Positions 17,100-26,876 of a DNA stretch of 64,000 nt are shown one piece after another (positions within the stretch are counted from its first letter, which is position 1; every line of letters starts with the position of its first letter). A program made the position numbers and the translations under genes. The stretch is from positions 3,782,001-3,846,000 of the forward strand of contig NZ_JHZX01000001.1 of assembly GCF_000688335.1 (NCBI RefSeq), read 5' to 3'. The stretch is from Sediminibacter sp. Hel_I_10. Its GTDB lineage: Bacteria > Bacteroidota > Bacteroidia > Flavobacteriales > Flavobacteriaceae. The notes below the pieces were generated by a model. It did not search any database. It was not told the origin of the DNA and saw only the letters and a list, made by a program, of their open reading frames with translations.

Positions 17100-18011
17100 A
17101 TGAAAATTTTTGTATTTGTGCTAGGGCTTTCTTTTATGACATTATTGTCATATCAAGCCCAGTCTCAAATACAAAACGTTTTAAAGCCGAGTGATACTTT
17201 AAACAGCACAAGATTACAGACAGTGGTGATTGCAGAGGCCTCATTGGCCGCAGTTACCTTAGTGGGCTTAGATCAACTATGGTATGCTGATTATAAAAGA
17301 TCTTCCTTTAAAACCATAGACGACTCCAGCGAGTGGTTGCAGATGGATAAACTAGGACATGTCTTTTCTTCTTATCAATTGGGAAGGTTAGGAGCCAACG
17401 TAATGAATTGGACAGGAAGCGGTAAAAAGAGTCAACTACTATATGGTTCTACTTTAGGCTTCAGTTTTTTAACCGCTGTAGAGATTTTTGATGGATTTTC
17501 AGAAGAATGGGGGTTTTCTTGGACAGATATGGCGGCCAATGCAGCTGGAACCGGACTTTATGTTGGGCAAGAACTTTTATGGGATGAACAGCGCATTACT
17601 ATGAAATATTCATTTCACAGTACCCGATTTGCCAGTCAACGTCCTGATAAATTGGGCAAGGGATTTTCAGAAGAATTTTTAAAGGATTATAACGGCCAGA
17701 CTTATTGGTTGAGCGCCAATGTGCATTCTTTTTTGAAGTCATCTAAGATTCCAAAATGGATCAATGTTGCAGTTGGATATGGGGCAGAAGGCATGTTAAC
17801 GGGTAACGACGAGAATTTAAACGGTAGGTTTCCTAATCAAAATAGGCAGCGTCATTTTTACTTAAGTCTGGACATGGATCTATCTCGAATAGAAACAAAT
17901 TCTCACCTTTTGAAAACAATTTTTGACGTTTTGAACGTGATAAAAGTGCCATTTCCGACCTTGGATTTCAACGGAAAAAACGGCATAAAACTACACTACA
18001 TCTACTTTTAA
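17100..18011 (+). CDS. DUF2279 family exported protein
   Basis: 303 residues from the ATG at 17100, one base after the mltG stop; this ATG begins the signal peptide MKIFVFVLGLSFMTLLSYQAQSQ. An earlier in-frame codon inside mltG is rejected. The mature part has the DUF2279 pattern: QMDKLGHVFSSYQLGRLG, then AVEIFDGFSEEWGFSWTDM and AANAAGTGLYVGQE, with short hydrophobic segments. The family is related to the small YfiM lipoprotein and has no known activity. Its His and Asp/Glu residues (DKLGH, EIFDG) look like a metal site but this is a guess. Confidence 0.85.
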   Translation: MKIFVFVLGLSFMTLLSYQAQSQIQNVLKPSDTLNSTRLQTVVIAEASLAAVTLVGLDQLWYADYKRSSFKTIDDSSEWLQMDKLGHVFSSYQLGRLGANVMNWTGSGKKSQLLYGSTLGFSFLTAVEIFDGFSEEWGFSWTDMAANAAGTGLYVGQELLWDEQRITMKYSFHSTRFASQRPDKLGKGFSEEFLKDYNGQTYWLSANVHSFLKSSKIPKWINVAVGYGAEGMLTGNDENLNGRFPNQNRQRHFYLSLDMDLSRIETNSHLLKTIFDVLNVIKVPFPTLDFNGKNGIKLHYIYF

Positions 18012-18053
18012 CAGCACTTTAACTTCTAATTTTCAGTAATTTAAAAAAAGGCG

Positions 18054-18061
18054 TATATTTG
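18054..18061 (+). promoter_or_regulatory. -7 element of the lysozyme-like gene
   Basis: TATATTTG. The in-frame TTG at 18059 lies inside it, so the start is the ATG at 18119. The leader contains GTGAGA (18074-18079) and TCTCAC (18098-18103), able to pair. Confidence 0.6.
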
Positions 18062-18118
18062 CACGCTGAAATTGTGAGACCATTTAGTCATCTAATTTCT
18101 CACATAAAATTAGCAGTT

Positions 18119-18799
18119 ATGTATAAAAAAATAAGTCATTATTTTGCTATCCCTCTAGCTATTTGTTGTTCATTATTTATGGCCCTCAAACCAAGTCCGG
18201 AACTCGACAGAACTTTATATTCTACCGAGGGAATGGAATTTGATTACTCAATGTCTGAGGAAATAGCCATGAGTACAGAATCTAGTTCTATTGATTCTGA
18301 GATCACTCCACACGCCGCAGATCATATTTATGTACCGTATCTGGGTAAATCCTATAACGGCTTCAAGGAAGCCCTAGCATTTAAGGAATCTCGTGGTGAT
18401 TATTTTACCGTTAATACCTTAGGGTATTTAGGAAAGTACCAATTTGGTGCAGAAACTCTAAAATTGATAGGGATTTATAATCCAAATCAGTTTTTGTACA
18501 ATCCACAACTGCAGGAAAAAGCCTTTTTGGCCAACGCTGCACGTAACAAATGGATATTAAGAAAGGATATCAAGCGTTTTGTTGGCAAAACAGTAGATGG
18601 CATTAAGGTAACCGAGTCTGGTATTTTAGCAGCCGCTCATTTAGCTGGTCCTGGAACCGTCAAAAAGTATTTAAGAAGTAATGGAAACTATAATTTCTCT
18701 GATGCTTATGGCTCTTCTGTAAAACACTATATGAAAAAGTTTTCTGGATATGATACCTCGTTTATCGTTGCAGAAAAGCGTGCGAAGGCGATTTTATAA
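18119..18799 (+). CDS. Exported lysozyme-like/lytic transglycosylase-like protein
   Basis: 226 residues. The N-terminal hydrophobic stretch (residues 7-23) is a signal peptide or anchor. An acidic linker follows, then a domain from about residue 74 (YLGKSYNGFKEALAFKESRGDY) with Glu90-Ser91-Arg92-Gly93, the ES pattern of goose-type/SLT lysozyme folds, then GKYQFGAETL and a C-terminal helix set (ILAAAHLAGPGTVKKYL). It probably cuts peptidoglycan. Activity is inferred from the fold only; relatives are often annotated as peptidoglycan-binding proteins although no LysM motif is visible. Confidence 0.75.
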   Translation: MYKKISHYFAIPLAICCSLFMALKPSPELDRTLYSTEGMEFDYSMSEEIAMSTESSSIDSEITPHAADHIYVPYLGKSYNGFKEALAFKESRGDYFTVNTLGYLGKYQFGAETLKLIGIYNPNQFLYNPQLQEKAFLANAARNKWILRKDIKRFVGKTVDGIKVTESGILAAAHLAGPGTVKKYLRSNGNYNFSDAYGSSVKHYMKKFSGYDTSFIVAEKRAKAIL

Positions 18800-18823
18800 T
18801 ATATTTAGAAATTAAAATACGAT

Positions 18824-18855
18824 GAAAACCTGCCTTAAAAGGCGGGTTTTTGTTT
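18824..18855. terminator. Shared terminator of two convergent genes
   Basis: AAAACCTGCCTT (18825-18836) pairs with AAGGCGGGTTTT (18839-18850) with one wobble pair. It ends at the stop codon of the minus-strand gene at 18855 and has T-runs on both strands. Confidence 0.8.
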
Positions 18856-19970
18856 TAAAAGGATTTTGTGACCACACCTTTTTGAGGTATGGTCTCTGTA
18901 GATACTATTTCGAAATCAACCACACCAATGACTAATTCTTCTTCGGTAATAATTTCGACTTTCCAGAGTCCTTCTTTAACGTTATTCTTATAGGTGTAAC
19001 CTCTAAAACCTCCATCTCGACCGCCTGTAACATCAAAGCCAATATCTTCGGTAATCTGCCAAACTTCAGTTTGAGGATCGTACCACTGCCAACGGTGATA
19101 GATTTGCTTTTTTAAATCGGTAGGTGCAAATACCGAGGAAAAAATATAAACACTTTCATCTGCGTGTCGACGAAATTTGATTTGATGTGCGCGCCAAAAG
19201 ATATACCATTCGTCTTTTTCGTAAGTCACCAAATACTTGCCATTGGTTTTTTGAACATTATGCGCTACCAAGCCCGTTTCTAAAGCTAAAGGTACTGGCG
19301 GAATAAGTTTAAAATAATAAAAGATATTGATAGTTAGATATATGCCGAGAACCATAGTAATAAGTTTACTAAGGTTTATTTCGGCTCTAGTACTCGGGCT
19401 AGAGGCATAAATAAACGTAATGAGCGTTAGGGTACAGCCTAAGCTCACTAATCCCGAAATGACAAAAATAGTAGTGTTCATGTCCTTAAATAGGACTGGG
19501 ATCATAAACGTGAAGAAGGTAAAACTGATAAAGAAATAAACAGTGAACTGTAGGTACTTGTTTGAGATTCGCTTCTTAAGAAATTCGTTGGCTACTAATA
19601 GTAAAACCAATATAATAAAGAAGGACATGGTTTTGGAAAGCGAGACTGTTCTAGAGAAATAAATAACATATGCACTTGAGAGTCCTCCAAAAAAGAACTG
19701 AATGGCCAGCGGGAAATAAACTTCAAAGCGTCCTATAAACGTACCAACCCATTTACCATCATCCATTAAGTTAAAAAGATAAAGTGTAATTGTTAACGAC
19801 GTCATGTGCAAGCAAAGCACAAAAATGTCATAGGTACGATCAATACGACCTAAGGTTAACGTATCAAAAATAAAACCACCAATAAAAAAGAGTATTGGGG
19901 CATACTTTTGATGCTTAACTACAAACTTTCTAAAAGCGCTATTTCTATATCTTACCAGAGCTCGTTTCAT
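18855..19970 (-). CDS. Membrane protein with C-terminal DUF2914 domain
   Basis: 371 residues. About seven or eight hydrophobic helices fill residues 25-225 (for example YAPILFFIGGFIFDTLTLGR and FFIILVLLLVANEFL). The last ~120 residues are soluble and resemble DUF2914: YEKDEWYIFWRAHQIKF, YHRWQWYDPQTEVWQ and GGRDGGFRGYTYK. The domain is Trp-rich and beta-like and may bind a ligand outside the membrane. Function unknown. It has its own promoter at 19988 although it lies only 40 bases after the gene at 20011. Confidence 0.82.
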   Translation of the reverse strand: MKRALVRYRNSAFRKFVVKHQKYAPILFFIGGFIFDTLTLGRIDRTYDIFVLCLHMTSLTITLYLFNLMDDGKWVGTFIGRFEVYFPLAIQFFFGGLSSAYVIYFSRTVSLSKTMSFFIILVLLLVANEFLKKRISNKYLQFTVYFFISFTFFTFMIPVLFKDMNTTIFVISGLVSLGCTLTLITFIYASSPSTRAEINLSKLITMVLGIYLTINIFYYFKLIPPVPLALETGLVAHNVQKTNGKYLVTYEKDEWYIFWRAHQIKFRRHADESVYIFSSVFAPTDLKKQIYHRWQWYDPQTEVWQITEDIGFDVTGGRDGGFRGYTYKNNVKEGLWKVEIITEEELVIGVVDFEIVSTETIPQKGVVTKSF

Positions 19971-19987
19971 AATTTTAAAAGGACCTC

Positions 19988-19995
19988 CAAAGATA
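19988..19995 (-). promoter_or_regulatory. -7 element of the DUF2914 gene
   Basis: CAAAGATA on the plus strand is TATCTTTG on the minus strand, 18 bases before the start codon. Confidence 0.55.
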
Positions 19996-20010
19996 GATAA
20001 TTGGGAGTCA

Positions 20011-21108
20011 TCATTGAGATTGAATGTTAATCCGTTTCAATAATTTTCTAACCATTTTATATAAAAAAGCATTCGTTTTCACATAATAAAATGCGATCAT
20101 ACAAACAACAATCATAAATAGAATGGCACCAATCACGGCTTCTAATGGATCTAAAGATTGATTGTAAAAATGCTTTAGCCCCAAACCTGTAAAACTCCCA
20201 AAAATGATGATAAAATGAATGACATAAATGGAAAGTGTTTTTTGTCCGATCTTACTAATCAGTTTATGTTTTAAATAAGGTTCGGCAGCATAGAACAATC
20301 CTAATAATAGTAGCACATTTCCGAAGCGCATAAAAAGATAATTATAGAAAGCAACGTCCTTAAGTAATTGGATATTTGTAAGCTCATAAAGTTGTATTAA
20401 GAACCATGAGGAGTAGTTGAGTAGCAAAAAGCCAGAAACGAAGAAGGCTATTATAGTGAACAATCGAAATTTTGCTTTATGCAGATGATTAAAAAAGAGT
20501 GTCGCTAAAAACCCTCCAAATGCCGTAAATCCGAACCAAGGAAGAATAGTGAAAATTGATCCATTGGCTTTGGTCATGTAGTTGGCAAAGAACTTTGGCA
20601 GGTAGTCTAAATGTAAATTACGGTATAAAGGTTCTGTAATAAAGCAAAAGAGTCCTAAAACCACTAATACGAAAGAGAGTATTTTGGGATGGTTTCTAAA
20701 AAGCACATAACAGCCAATAAGCATAATGAGTGATAACCCAATACATTGTAATACATCAACAACTAAAAAGTAATTATAAAAACGGCCTTTAAGCCAACTA
20801 AAAATATCCATGCGTAGCGCATAACCAATAACTAAGAGCAATAACCCTCGATATAGCCCTTTTTTGATTCTGCTGTTATCGTTTTGCTTTGCTTTTGCCT
20901 TTAATAACAGGTATAAGAACACCAATCCTGATATGGTAAAAAATGTAGGGGCAGTGATCCCCCTAAAATAGGACCAAATTTGATAGGCCGTGTTGGTGTT
21001 GTCTCTATATATTGGGTTTAATAGAGTATCTATAAAATGCCCTTGTAGCATCATTAAAATAGCAAATGCCCTAACTGCATCTATAAAAAAAAGGCGGTCG
21101 GTTTTCAA
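20011..21108 (-). CDS. Membrane acyltransferase-like protein (DUF1624/heparan-N-acetyltransferase type)
   Basis: 365 residues with about ten membrane helices. The N-terminus RLFFIDAVRAFAILMMLQGH carries the R-x-x-x-x-D-x-x-R-x-x-A pattern and the histidine shared by acyltransferase-3 and DUF1624 proteins, which move acyl groups from the cytoplasm onto sugars at the membrane. GITAPTFFTISGLVF is the next conserved loop. The substrate is unknown. It is divergent from the symporter gene at 21225; the shared 116-base region has no exact TAnnTTTG element in either direction. Confidence 0.8.
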   Translation of the reverse strand: MKTDRLFFIDAVRAFAILMMLQGHFIDTLLNPIYRDNTNTAYQIWSYFRGITAPTFFTISGLVFLYLLLKAKAKQNDNSRIKKGLYRGLLLLVIGYALRMDIFSWLKGRFYNYFLVVDVLQCIGLSLIMLIGCYVLFRNHPKILSFVLVVLGLFCFITEPLYRNLHLDYLPKFFANYMTKANGSIFTILPWFGFTAFGGFLATLFFNHLHKAKFRLFTIIAFFVSGFLLLNYSSWFLIQLYELTNIQLLKDVAFYNYLFMRFGNVLLLLGLFYAAEPYLKHKLISKIGQKTLSIYVIHFIIIFGSFTGLGLKHFYNQSLDPLEAVIGAILFMIVVCMIAFYYVKTNAFLYKMVRKLLKRINIQSQ

Positions 21109-21224
21109 GAGTGTATTGGGTGGTAAAGCGAAATTGGTTGTTGTTTAAAACGTTAAATATACTTTTATTTTTTTACGTCAAGCAAACCGAAAGTTTTATC
21201 TTGACAGATATTTATTCAGATGAC

Positions 21225-22598
21225 ATGAAATCCATTGACCATATCATTTCAGAATTCTCATCTTTAGCTTGGGGATTGCCGCTATTGATCTTATTGATTG
21301 GTGGTGGTTTATACCTTTTGGTAAGATCCAGATTTTTACCTTTCACATTCTTTGGTCATGCACTGAGAGTCTTAAGAGGTAAATATGATGATCCCAATGA
21401 CCCTGGGGAAATTTCTCATTTTAAGGCCTTAACCACAGCTTTGTCTTCTACTATTGGTATGGGTAATATTGCGGGAGTGGCATTGGCAATTTCTGTGGGC
21501 GGACCAGGCGCCATGTTTTGGATGTGGGTTAGTGCTATTGTAGGAATGAGTACTAAGTTCTTTACATCCACTCTAGCAATTATGTATCGAGGCAAGGATA
21601 GTAATGGCGAATTACAGGGCGGACCCATGTATTTTATTGTTGAAGGTCTAGGAAAACAGTGGAAGCCACTGGCGATCATGTTTAGTGTCTTTGGGATGTT
21701 GGGCGCATTACCTGTGGTAAACGTTAATCAACTGAAACAAGCAGTCAATGATATTCTTTTGGTGCCTAATGGTATTGAAGTTAGCCTCTATACTAACTTG
21801 GTCATTGCAGCTATTTTGGTCGTTTTGACCTCTATAGTCATTTTAGGAGGCATCAAGCGTATTAGTACGATAGCTTCAAAACTGGTTCCTGCCATGGTGG
21901 TTTTATATTTTGGTTTGGTACTCATTATTCTTGGTATTAATTATACCGAAGTACCCAAATACCTGCAGTTGATCATTACCGATGCCTTTTCGGCCGATTT
22001 CATTAAGGGAGACGCCTTTTTAGGCGGAATGCTAGGTGCACTTATCTTATTAGGGATACGTCGTGGTGCGTTCTCAAATGAAGCTGGTATTGGCACGGCA
22101 CCTATGGCACACGGTGCAGCAAAGACGGCAGAACCAGTTAGGGAAGGGTTGGTAGCCATGTTAGGCCCTGCTATAGATACGCTGGTGATTTGCACGCTAA
22201 CGGCCTTAGCTATTTTAGTCACGGGGGTTTGGCAAACCACTTCAGATAACGGTGTTACCTTAACAGCTTCTGCTTTTGAAGACGCCATGCCAGGTATTGG
22301 TCAATACGCATTAATGATTTGCGTTTTCATATTCAGTATCTCATCGTTGTTCTCTTATTCATATTATGGCTCTAAATGCATGTCTTTTTTATTTGGCGCA
22401 AAACACAAGCATTATTACAATTATTTTTACATACTGAGCATCATATTGGCAGCAACCACCGATTTTAGGACCATGATCAATCTTATTGACGGCGTTTTTG
22501 CGCTCATGGCAATCCCTACAATGACGGCTACATTAATTATGGCCCCAAGAGTCGTTAAAGAAATTAAGGCCTATAAAAATAGATTAAAAAAAGTTTGA
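21225..22598 (+). CDS. Sodium:alanine symporter family (AGCS) transporter
   Basis: 457 residues from the ATG at 21225; an upstream GTG at 21111 would add 38 residues unlike the family start and is rejected. About eleven membrane helices. AGCS signatures: FKALTTALSSTIGMGNIAGV, VGGPGAMFWMWVSA and GGPMYFIVEGLG, and IRRGAFSNEAGIGTAPMAHG. It imports small neutral amino acids such as alanine or glycine with Na+ across the inner membrane. The C-terminus is complete. Confidence 0.93.
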   Translation: MKSIDHIISEFSSLAWGLPLLILLIGGGLYLLVRSRFLPFTFFGHALRVLRGKYDDPNDPGEISHFKALTTALSSTIGMGNIAGVALAISVGGPGAMFWMWVSAIVGMSTKFFTSTLAIMYRGKDSNGELQGGPMYFIVEGLGKQWKPLAIMFSVFGMLGALPVVNVNQLKQAVNDILLVPNGIEVSLYTNLVIAAILVVLTSIVILGGIKRISTIASKLVPAMVVLYFGLVLIILGINYTEVPKYLQLIITDAFSADFIKGDAFLGGMLGALILLGIRRGAFSNEAGIGTAPMAHGAAKTAEPVREGLVAMLGPAIDTLVICTLTALAILVTGVWQTTSDNGVTLTASAFEDAMPGIGQYALMICVFIFSISSLFSYSYYGSKCMSFLFGAKHKHYYNYFYILSIILAATTDFRTMINLIDGVFALMAIPTMTATLIMAPRVVKEIKAYKNRLKKV

Positions 22599-22622
22599 GA
22601 ATAAGGCTCTATAATTAATACG

Positions 22623-24794
22623 CTATTTCTTTTTTAATAAGATTTTCTCGTTTGTGAACTGATTGGCTTCATCTAAAAATGCAATCATCTTGTCCCAATT
22701 AGAATTTGGCTCGTAATAGCTTTTGTATTGTTTAGAAGTTGTTATTACCAACTGATTGCCTTTGATCTCTGCTATACTTATAAAAGCACCTGTAGTGTTA
22801 TCAACATTTTTGTTCAGCTTATCTAGGCCTGAGACTTCATAGCCCTCTGGAATATTAAAGGTAATTTCATAATTGAAACTTCTAGGATAGGGGAGATATA
22901 TATTTTCTGTGCGTTCGCGTTCTTTAGTAGTTAAATCTATTTGACCTCCAATTAATTTTCCAATTTCGATAATGTAATTTGGCCCAGCTTTTTTGATCAG
23001 CGCATTTTTTCCTTTAAAGCTTTCGGTAAAAGAAAAATAGGAATCTAAACTATAACGACCATTAGCATTGATATTATAAGTGTAATCTTCTAAGTCATCT
23101 ACAAAATATTCGCTTTTAGCACTGTTTTCAAAACGCTCTTTTTGTTTGGTTTTTAATTTTTCAATAAGGGCATCCAGTTCCTTTTGATATTTTTCCTTGG
23201 TATTCTTTCTTCTAACCATGTCCACCCAAGATTGCGTTTCATATTTTTTATAGTCTTCGGAAGTGTAATCGCTGTAGATTAAACGATCGTATTGTTGGTC
23301 ACTCTTTTCATGTCCTTTAAAGCTATTAATGGCGGTCAATTCGAATCCGTCAAAATCAGGATTAAGAGTTAAGGTCATTTCCTTTTTAGTTTCATTGTCT
23401 TCAAATGTGGAAGAAGGCAATTTACCCGTAGCAACTTCATCAATACGGCTTCTAGTGGCCGATAATAAATAGACATCTGTACCTTCCATTAAAGGTGTAA
23501 ACTCATTGATATTGGTGTGAGGTCCAAAAAATGACGCATAAAGTGGTTTATTGGCATTCACTTTAACCATTACCTCAATATTTTTCTCAATAAGTAAGTC
23601 ATCCAATGCGCCGTCATAACGTCGTTTTCCTACTACAATGTCGTAATCAATTTTTTGTTTTCTTAAAAACTCCGTAAAATGTCTGATAAATTGTTTTTGA
23701 CTCTGAATAAAGACAACGTTATTTCCATAGACCATAAACGGGTAGGGATCTATTTTAGATTCTTTAGCATAAAACGCCTCAAGAAAACGGGTGAGGTAAT
23801 AATGCCTCATGTAGTAATATGCCGCAGTAACCTTATGCGCATCATCTACAAATGTTTCTCCTTTTAGAAAATCCTTAACATCACCAACATCACCATCTGG
23901 CCGAAAACGGTTATCATAAAGATCTAGCACCTCTTCCTTACTTACACTTTTTTTAATGATCTTTTCATCATCGGGAAGAAAGGCTAGAGCACGGTCTTCA
24001 AATTTACCTGATCTTGCAAAATATACTTGAAACTTATAAGATGGTAACTCTACCAAAGGATAAAACCAACGCGTGTATTCGCCTTTAGGGATGTTACTTT
24101 CGGTTAATTCGTAACGTCTCATGCTTCGTTTTTCAGTAGGGATCTCTTTTAGATCTGGAGCATCATTGTAAGAATTGAAATTGATAAAAAAATCATTCTC
24201 TGTCTCGAAGAAGAGTTTATAGTCCATAATAGGGTACTCTTCTCCTAAAGGCTTTTCTACAGGATCAAAACCAAAGGCATAGGTGCTTTTAAAAGGTTCT
24301 TCGGTATAATAGAAATAATCAATAATATCTCCCACCTCAAGACTGGAAATGGCAATTTTAGTTTCTCCATCAACTTCTATGGCTTCTTTTTCTGTATCGA
24401 TCTTAGTCTCCCTGCCATCTGGTTTTACAATTTTGATGCCCACCAAAGTGGTTCCTTTTCTAAACCAACTGTTTTGACCTTTGCTTGAGTAAAATCGTTT
24501 TTTATAAGAAAACTCAGAAAATTCTTCAACTGCGGCGATATCTAATAATTTAATACGCTTTCTAACTGAAGTGGTATAATTGACCTTTTTCCCAAATTTG
24601 TGGAAATCGTAATTTTCGTTTTTATAAATAATTACCGCAGATTCCTTCTGAAAGGATTCTGGAATTTCGGTTATAGATTTGAATAGATCATCTGGTCCCC
24701 AAAAAAAGTTTTCAATTTCTTCATGATTCTTAGTTTGGGAAAAGGCAGTAACTGCCATTAAAGCACATAAAATGGAGGTGATTTTTTTTAACAT
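22623..24794 (-). CDS. Exported DUF3857-type protein lacking a transglutaminase active site
   Basis: 723 residues from the ATG at 24794, which begins the signal peptide MLKKITSILCALMAVTAFSQ. Order: a beta-rich N-terminal DUF3857-like domain (about 40-270), a helical middle region where family members carry a transglutaminase core (about 310-460), and a beta-rich end. The mature protein has no cysteine at all, so the catalytic Cys-His-Asp set is absent. It is the downstream partner of the gene at 24808 (13-base gap) and shares its ending (NWDKMIAFLDEANQF... against EQWNNFIDQLNAIYNE...). It is likely an inactive paralogue with a binding role; its function is unknown. Confidence 0.8.
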   Translation of the reverse strand: MLKKITSILCALMAVTAFSQTKNHEEIENFFWGPDDLFKSITEIPESFQKESAVIIYKNENYDFHKFGKKVNYTTSVRKRIKLLDIAAVEEFSEFSYKKRFYSSKGQNSWFRKGTTLVGIKIVKPDGRETKIDTEKEAIEVDGETKIAISSLEVGDIIDYFYYTEEPFKSTYAFGFDPVEKPLGEEYPIMDYKLFFETENDFFINFNSYNDAPDLKEIPTEKRSMRRYELTESNIPKGEYTRWFYPLVELPSYKFQVYFARSGKFEDRALAFLPDDEKIIKKSVSKEEVLDLYDNRFRPDGDVGDVKDFLKGETFVDDAHKVTAAYYYMRHYYLTRFLEAFYAKESKIDPYPFMVYGNNVVFIQSQKQFIRHFTEFLRKQKIDYDIVVGKRRYDGALDDLLIEKNIEVMVKVNANKPLYASFFGPHTNINEFTPLMEGTDVYLLSATRSRIDEVATGKLPSSTFEDNETKKEMTLTLNPDFDGFELTAINSFKGHEKSDQQYDRLIYSDYTSEDYKKYETQSWVDMVRRKNTKEKYQKELDALIEKLKTKQKERFENSAKSEYFVDDLEDYTYNINANGRYSLDSYFSFTESFKGKNALIKKAGPNYIIEIGKLIGGQIDLTTKERERTENIYLPYPRSFNYEITFNIPEGYEVSGLDKLNKNVDNTTGAFISIAEIKGNQLVITTSKQYKSYYEPNSNWDKMIAFLDEANQFTNEKILLKKK

Positions 24795-24807
24795 GGTTGG
24801 CGTTGGG

Positions 24808-26727
24808 TTAGTCTTTGGTAAGAATGATCTGTTCGTTATAAATGGCGTTGAGCTGATCAATAAAATTGTTCCATTGCTCAAAATCTGTAGTTTCTATTTT
24901 AGCATTTTTAATACGAAACATCTTTTTATAGACTAGTGCGTCATTTTCTTTTTTGAATTGCACTTGCATATCATAGTTGTCGCTAGACACCGTAATGTCT
25001 TTAGGTAAATGTGAAACTTTGTAACCTTCGGGAATGTTTAGTGTAGTTACAGACTCAAGATCCTTTTTAGAGTTGAACATAAAATCTGTAAAGCGTTTTT
25101 CCATTTTATGTGATGACAATTCTTTGTCAAAATCAAGATCAATGTAGATGTCATCATCAAATGAGGACACAGCATTTTTTATAATCACATCATAAGCAAT
25201 GTCAATATTTTTATCGCGGTCTAAAAGGTCGGAAGTATTGATGTTGGTCACCTTAATATTACTGTTGCCATTGTTGAGATAATATTCTAAGAACTCGTCT
25301 TTATTGTCATTTTTTAAGGTGTTAAAATAATAAAGAAGTCTCGATCTACTTTCTCCTTGGTAAATCTTATCTACAGAACCCGTGATTTGTTCATCTTCGG
25401 AAATGTTAAGCACATAAGAAAACTGTTCTTTATTGAACTCGGCTTCCGCTTGTGGCACGTGCTGCAAAATAAAGTCCTCTCCATTTTCAATCAATACTTG
25501 CTTACCTTGAATACGGTCTGCATATTCTCCAAAGGCATTAAACTTTTCCGTAGCATCCAAAAAAACCGTATGTCCATCTTTAAACAAGGTGCAAATCATA
25601 TGATTGTCTACAGACAGATTTGGCGTAGAATAATCATAGGCAATGTGCTTAGTGCCAATCCAGGTCAATCTCGCATCAAATCCTGCTTCTACAAGCATTT
25701 GTTTAGTTAAGTTGGCCATCCCTTTACAGTCTCCATAACGCTTGTTAAACACATTTGCCGCTTCATCTGGTTTAAAGCCTGCAATGCCATCTTCAAAAGC
25801 GATATAACGAATGTTGTCTTGAACCCAATAGTAGATGTTTTTTATTTTCTCATCATCAGTGGCTGCATTTTCAGTAAGTTCTTTAACCTTCGCTTTAATA
25901 TCGGTATTATCATTATCTAAACTATTGACCAAAGAAATGTACCAATTGTATAAGTCTTGGGTAGAGTTAAAAAGCGTTACATTTTGGTCATCATCTTGAA
26001 ATGATTTTGCTAAAATTAGTAGATGCGGATAGATGTAAGTTGGCCCAGGAGCGTTGGCTTCTTTGTACATCGCTGGGATGTTAGACATGGTATAGGTATA
26101 TATTTTGTCATCATCACCATTAGTGACCGACGTTTTAATATCGAACCCTTCAAAATTCATGGGTTTTAGCTCAACATCAAGCCAATTAGGTACGGTAATT
26201 TCGATGCTTTTATTTGCAATTGGATATTCATCATTAAAATAAAGTTTTGTAAAGTACTTTATATCTTGATAGTGTTTTTCAATATGGGTGAGATAGCGGT
26301 ACCCTTTTAAAGGAAAATCGATATTGGTATACATCACACGGCTATCGTTATGAAAGAGGTCATTACTTTTATAGGCTTCATCTTTTACATAGAACCCTGC
26401 AGTCTTTTCATTACGATACTCAATTTTAAACGTTTCTATCGTAGACTCACCATCATAGAAGCAGTATTTTTGAATATCTGCACGAGAGTCTATGTTAATC
26501 ATGTTTTCTTCGGAAAGATGAATGACTTCAACCTTGGCATCTCGAGAATTGAGGTCAAAAGTCACCTTGTCTGTACTGCTTATAAGAGCAACATTATCAT
26601 CAGGAAATAAGGCCTTAAGCTCGTTTGCGGTAGTTAAATCTTCAGAGGTGGGTTCTATACGTTTCTGTGCAAACGCACTGCAAGAAAGCAGTACAAAAAG
26701 AAGCATAGTTTGGGCAAAATGCATCAT
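24808..26727 (-). CDS. Exported DUF3857/transglutaminase-like protein
   Basis: 639 residues. A signal peptide ends LLSCSAFAQ. DUF3857 covers about 40-240; a transglutaminase-like core follows (about 280-410) with all three catalytic residues: Cys in RYGDCKGMANL, His in VDNHMICTLF and Asp in FLDATE, and the NIRYIAFEDG lead-in. A C-terminal DUF2569-type beta region ends the protein. Such proteins are periplasmic or surface-bound in Bacteroidota and may cleave or cross-link peptides; no substrate is known. It heads a two-gene operon with its degenerate paralogue. Confidence 0.85.
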   Translation of the reverse strand: MMHFAQTMLLFVLLSCSAFAQKRIEPTSEDLTTANELKALFPDDNVALISSTDKVTFDLNSRDAKVEVIHLSEENMINIDSRADIQKYCFYDGESTIETFKIEYRNEKTAGFYVKDEAYKSNDLFHNDSRVMYTNIDFPLKGYRYLTHIEKHYQDIKYFTKLYFNDEYPIANKSIEITVPNWLDVELKPMNFEGFDIKTSVTNGDDDKIYTYTMSNIPAMYKEANAPGPTYIYPHLLILAKSFQDDDQNVTLFNSTQDLYNWYISLVNSLDNDNTDIKAKVKELTENAATDDEKIKNIYYWVQDNIRYIAFEDGIAGFKPDEAANVFNKRYGDCKGMANLTKQMLVEAGFDARLTWIGTKHIAYDYSTPNLSVDNHMICTLFKDGHTVFLDATEKFNAFGEYADRIQGKQVLIENGEDFILQHVPQAEAEFNKEQFSYVLNISEDEQITGSVDKIYQGESRSRLLYYFNTLKNDNKDEFLEYYLNNGNSNIKVTNINTSDLLDRDKNIDIAYDVIIKNAVSSFDDDIYIDLDFDKELSSHKMEKRFTDFMFNSKKDLESVTTLNIPEGYKVSHLPKDITVSSDNYDMQVQFKKENDALVYKKMFRIKNAKIETTDFEQWNNFIDQLNAIYNEQIILTKD

Positions 26728-26876
26728 AAGTAAGTAGTTAGGACTGCTAAAATAAGGTTTCGGTTGTAATACCGAAATTTTTAGATTGATTTTCTTTAGA
26801 AATCACAAGCCTTCATTAGAATTTATTAAATTGAGGTGCGAACAAAAACCGAAACCTTCGGAAGAAAACAAAACAC

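Noticed and set aside
21111-21224. N-terminal extension of the alanine symporter from a GTG start
   Set aside because: The family starts near the ATG at 21225, and the extension resembles no family N-terminus.
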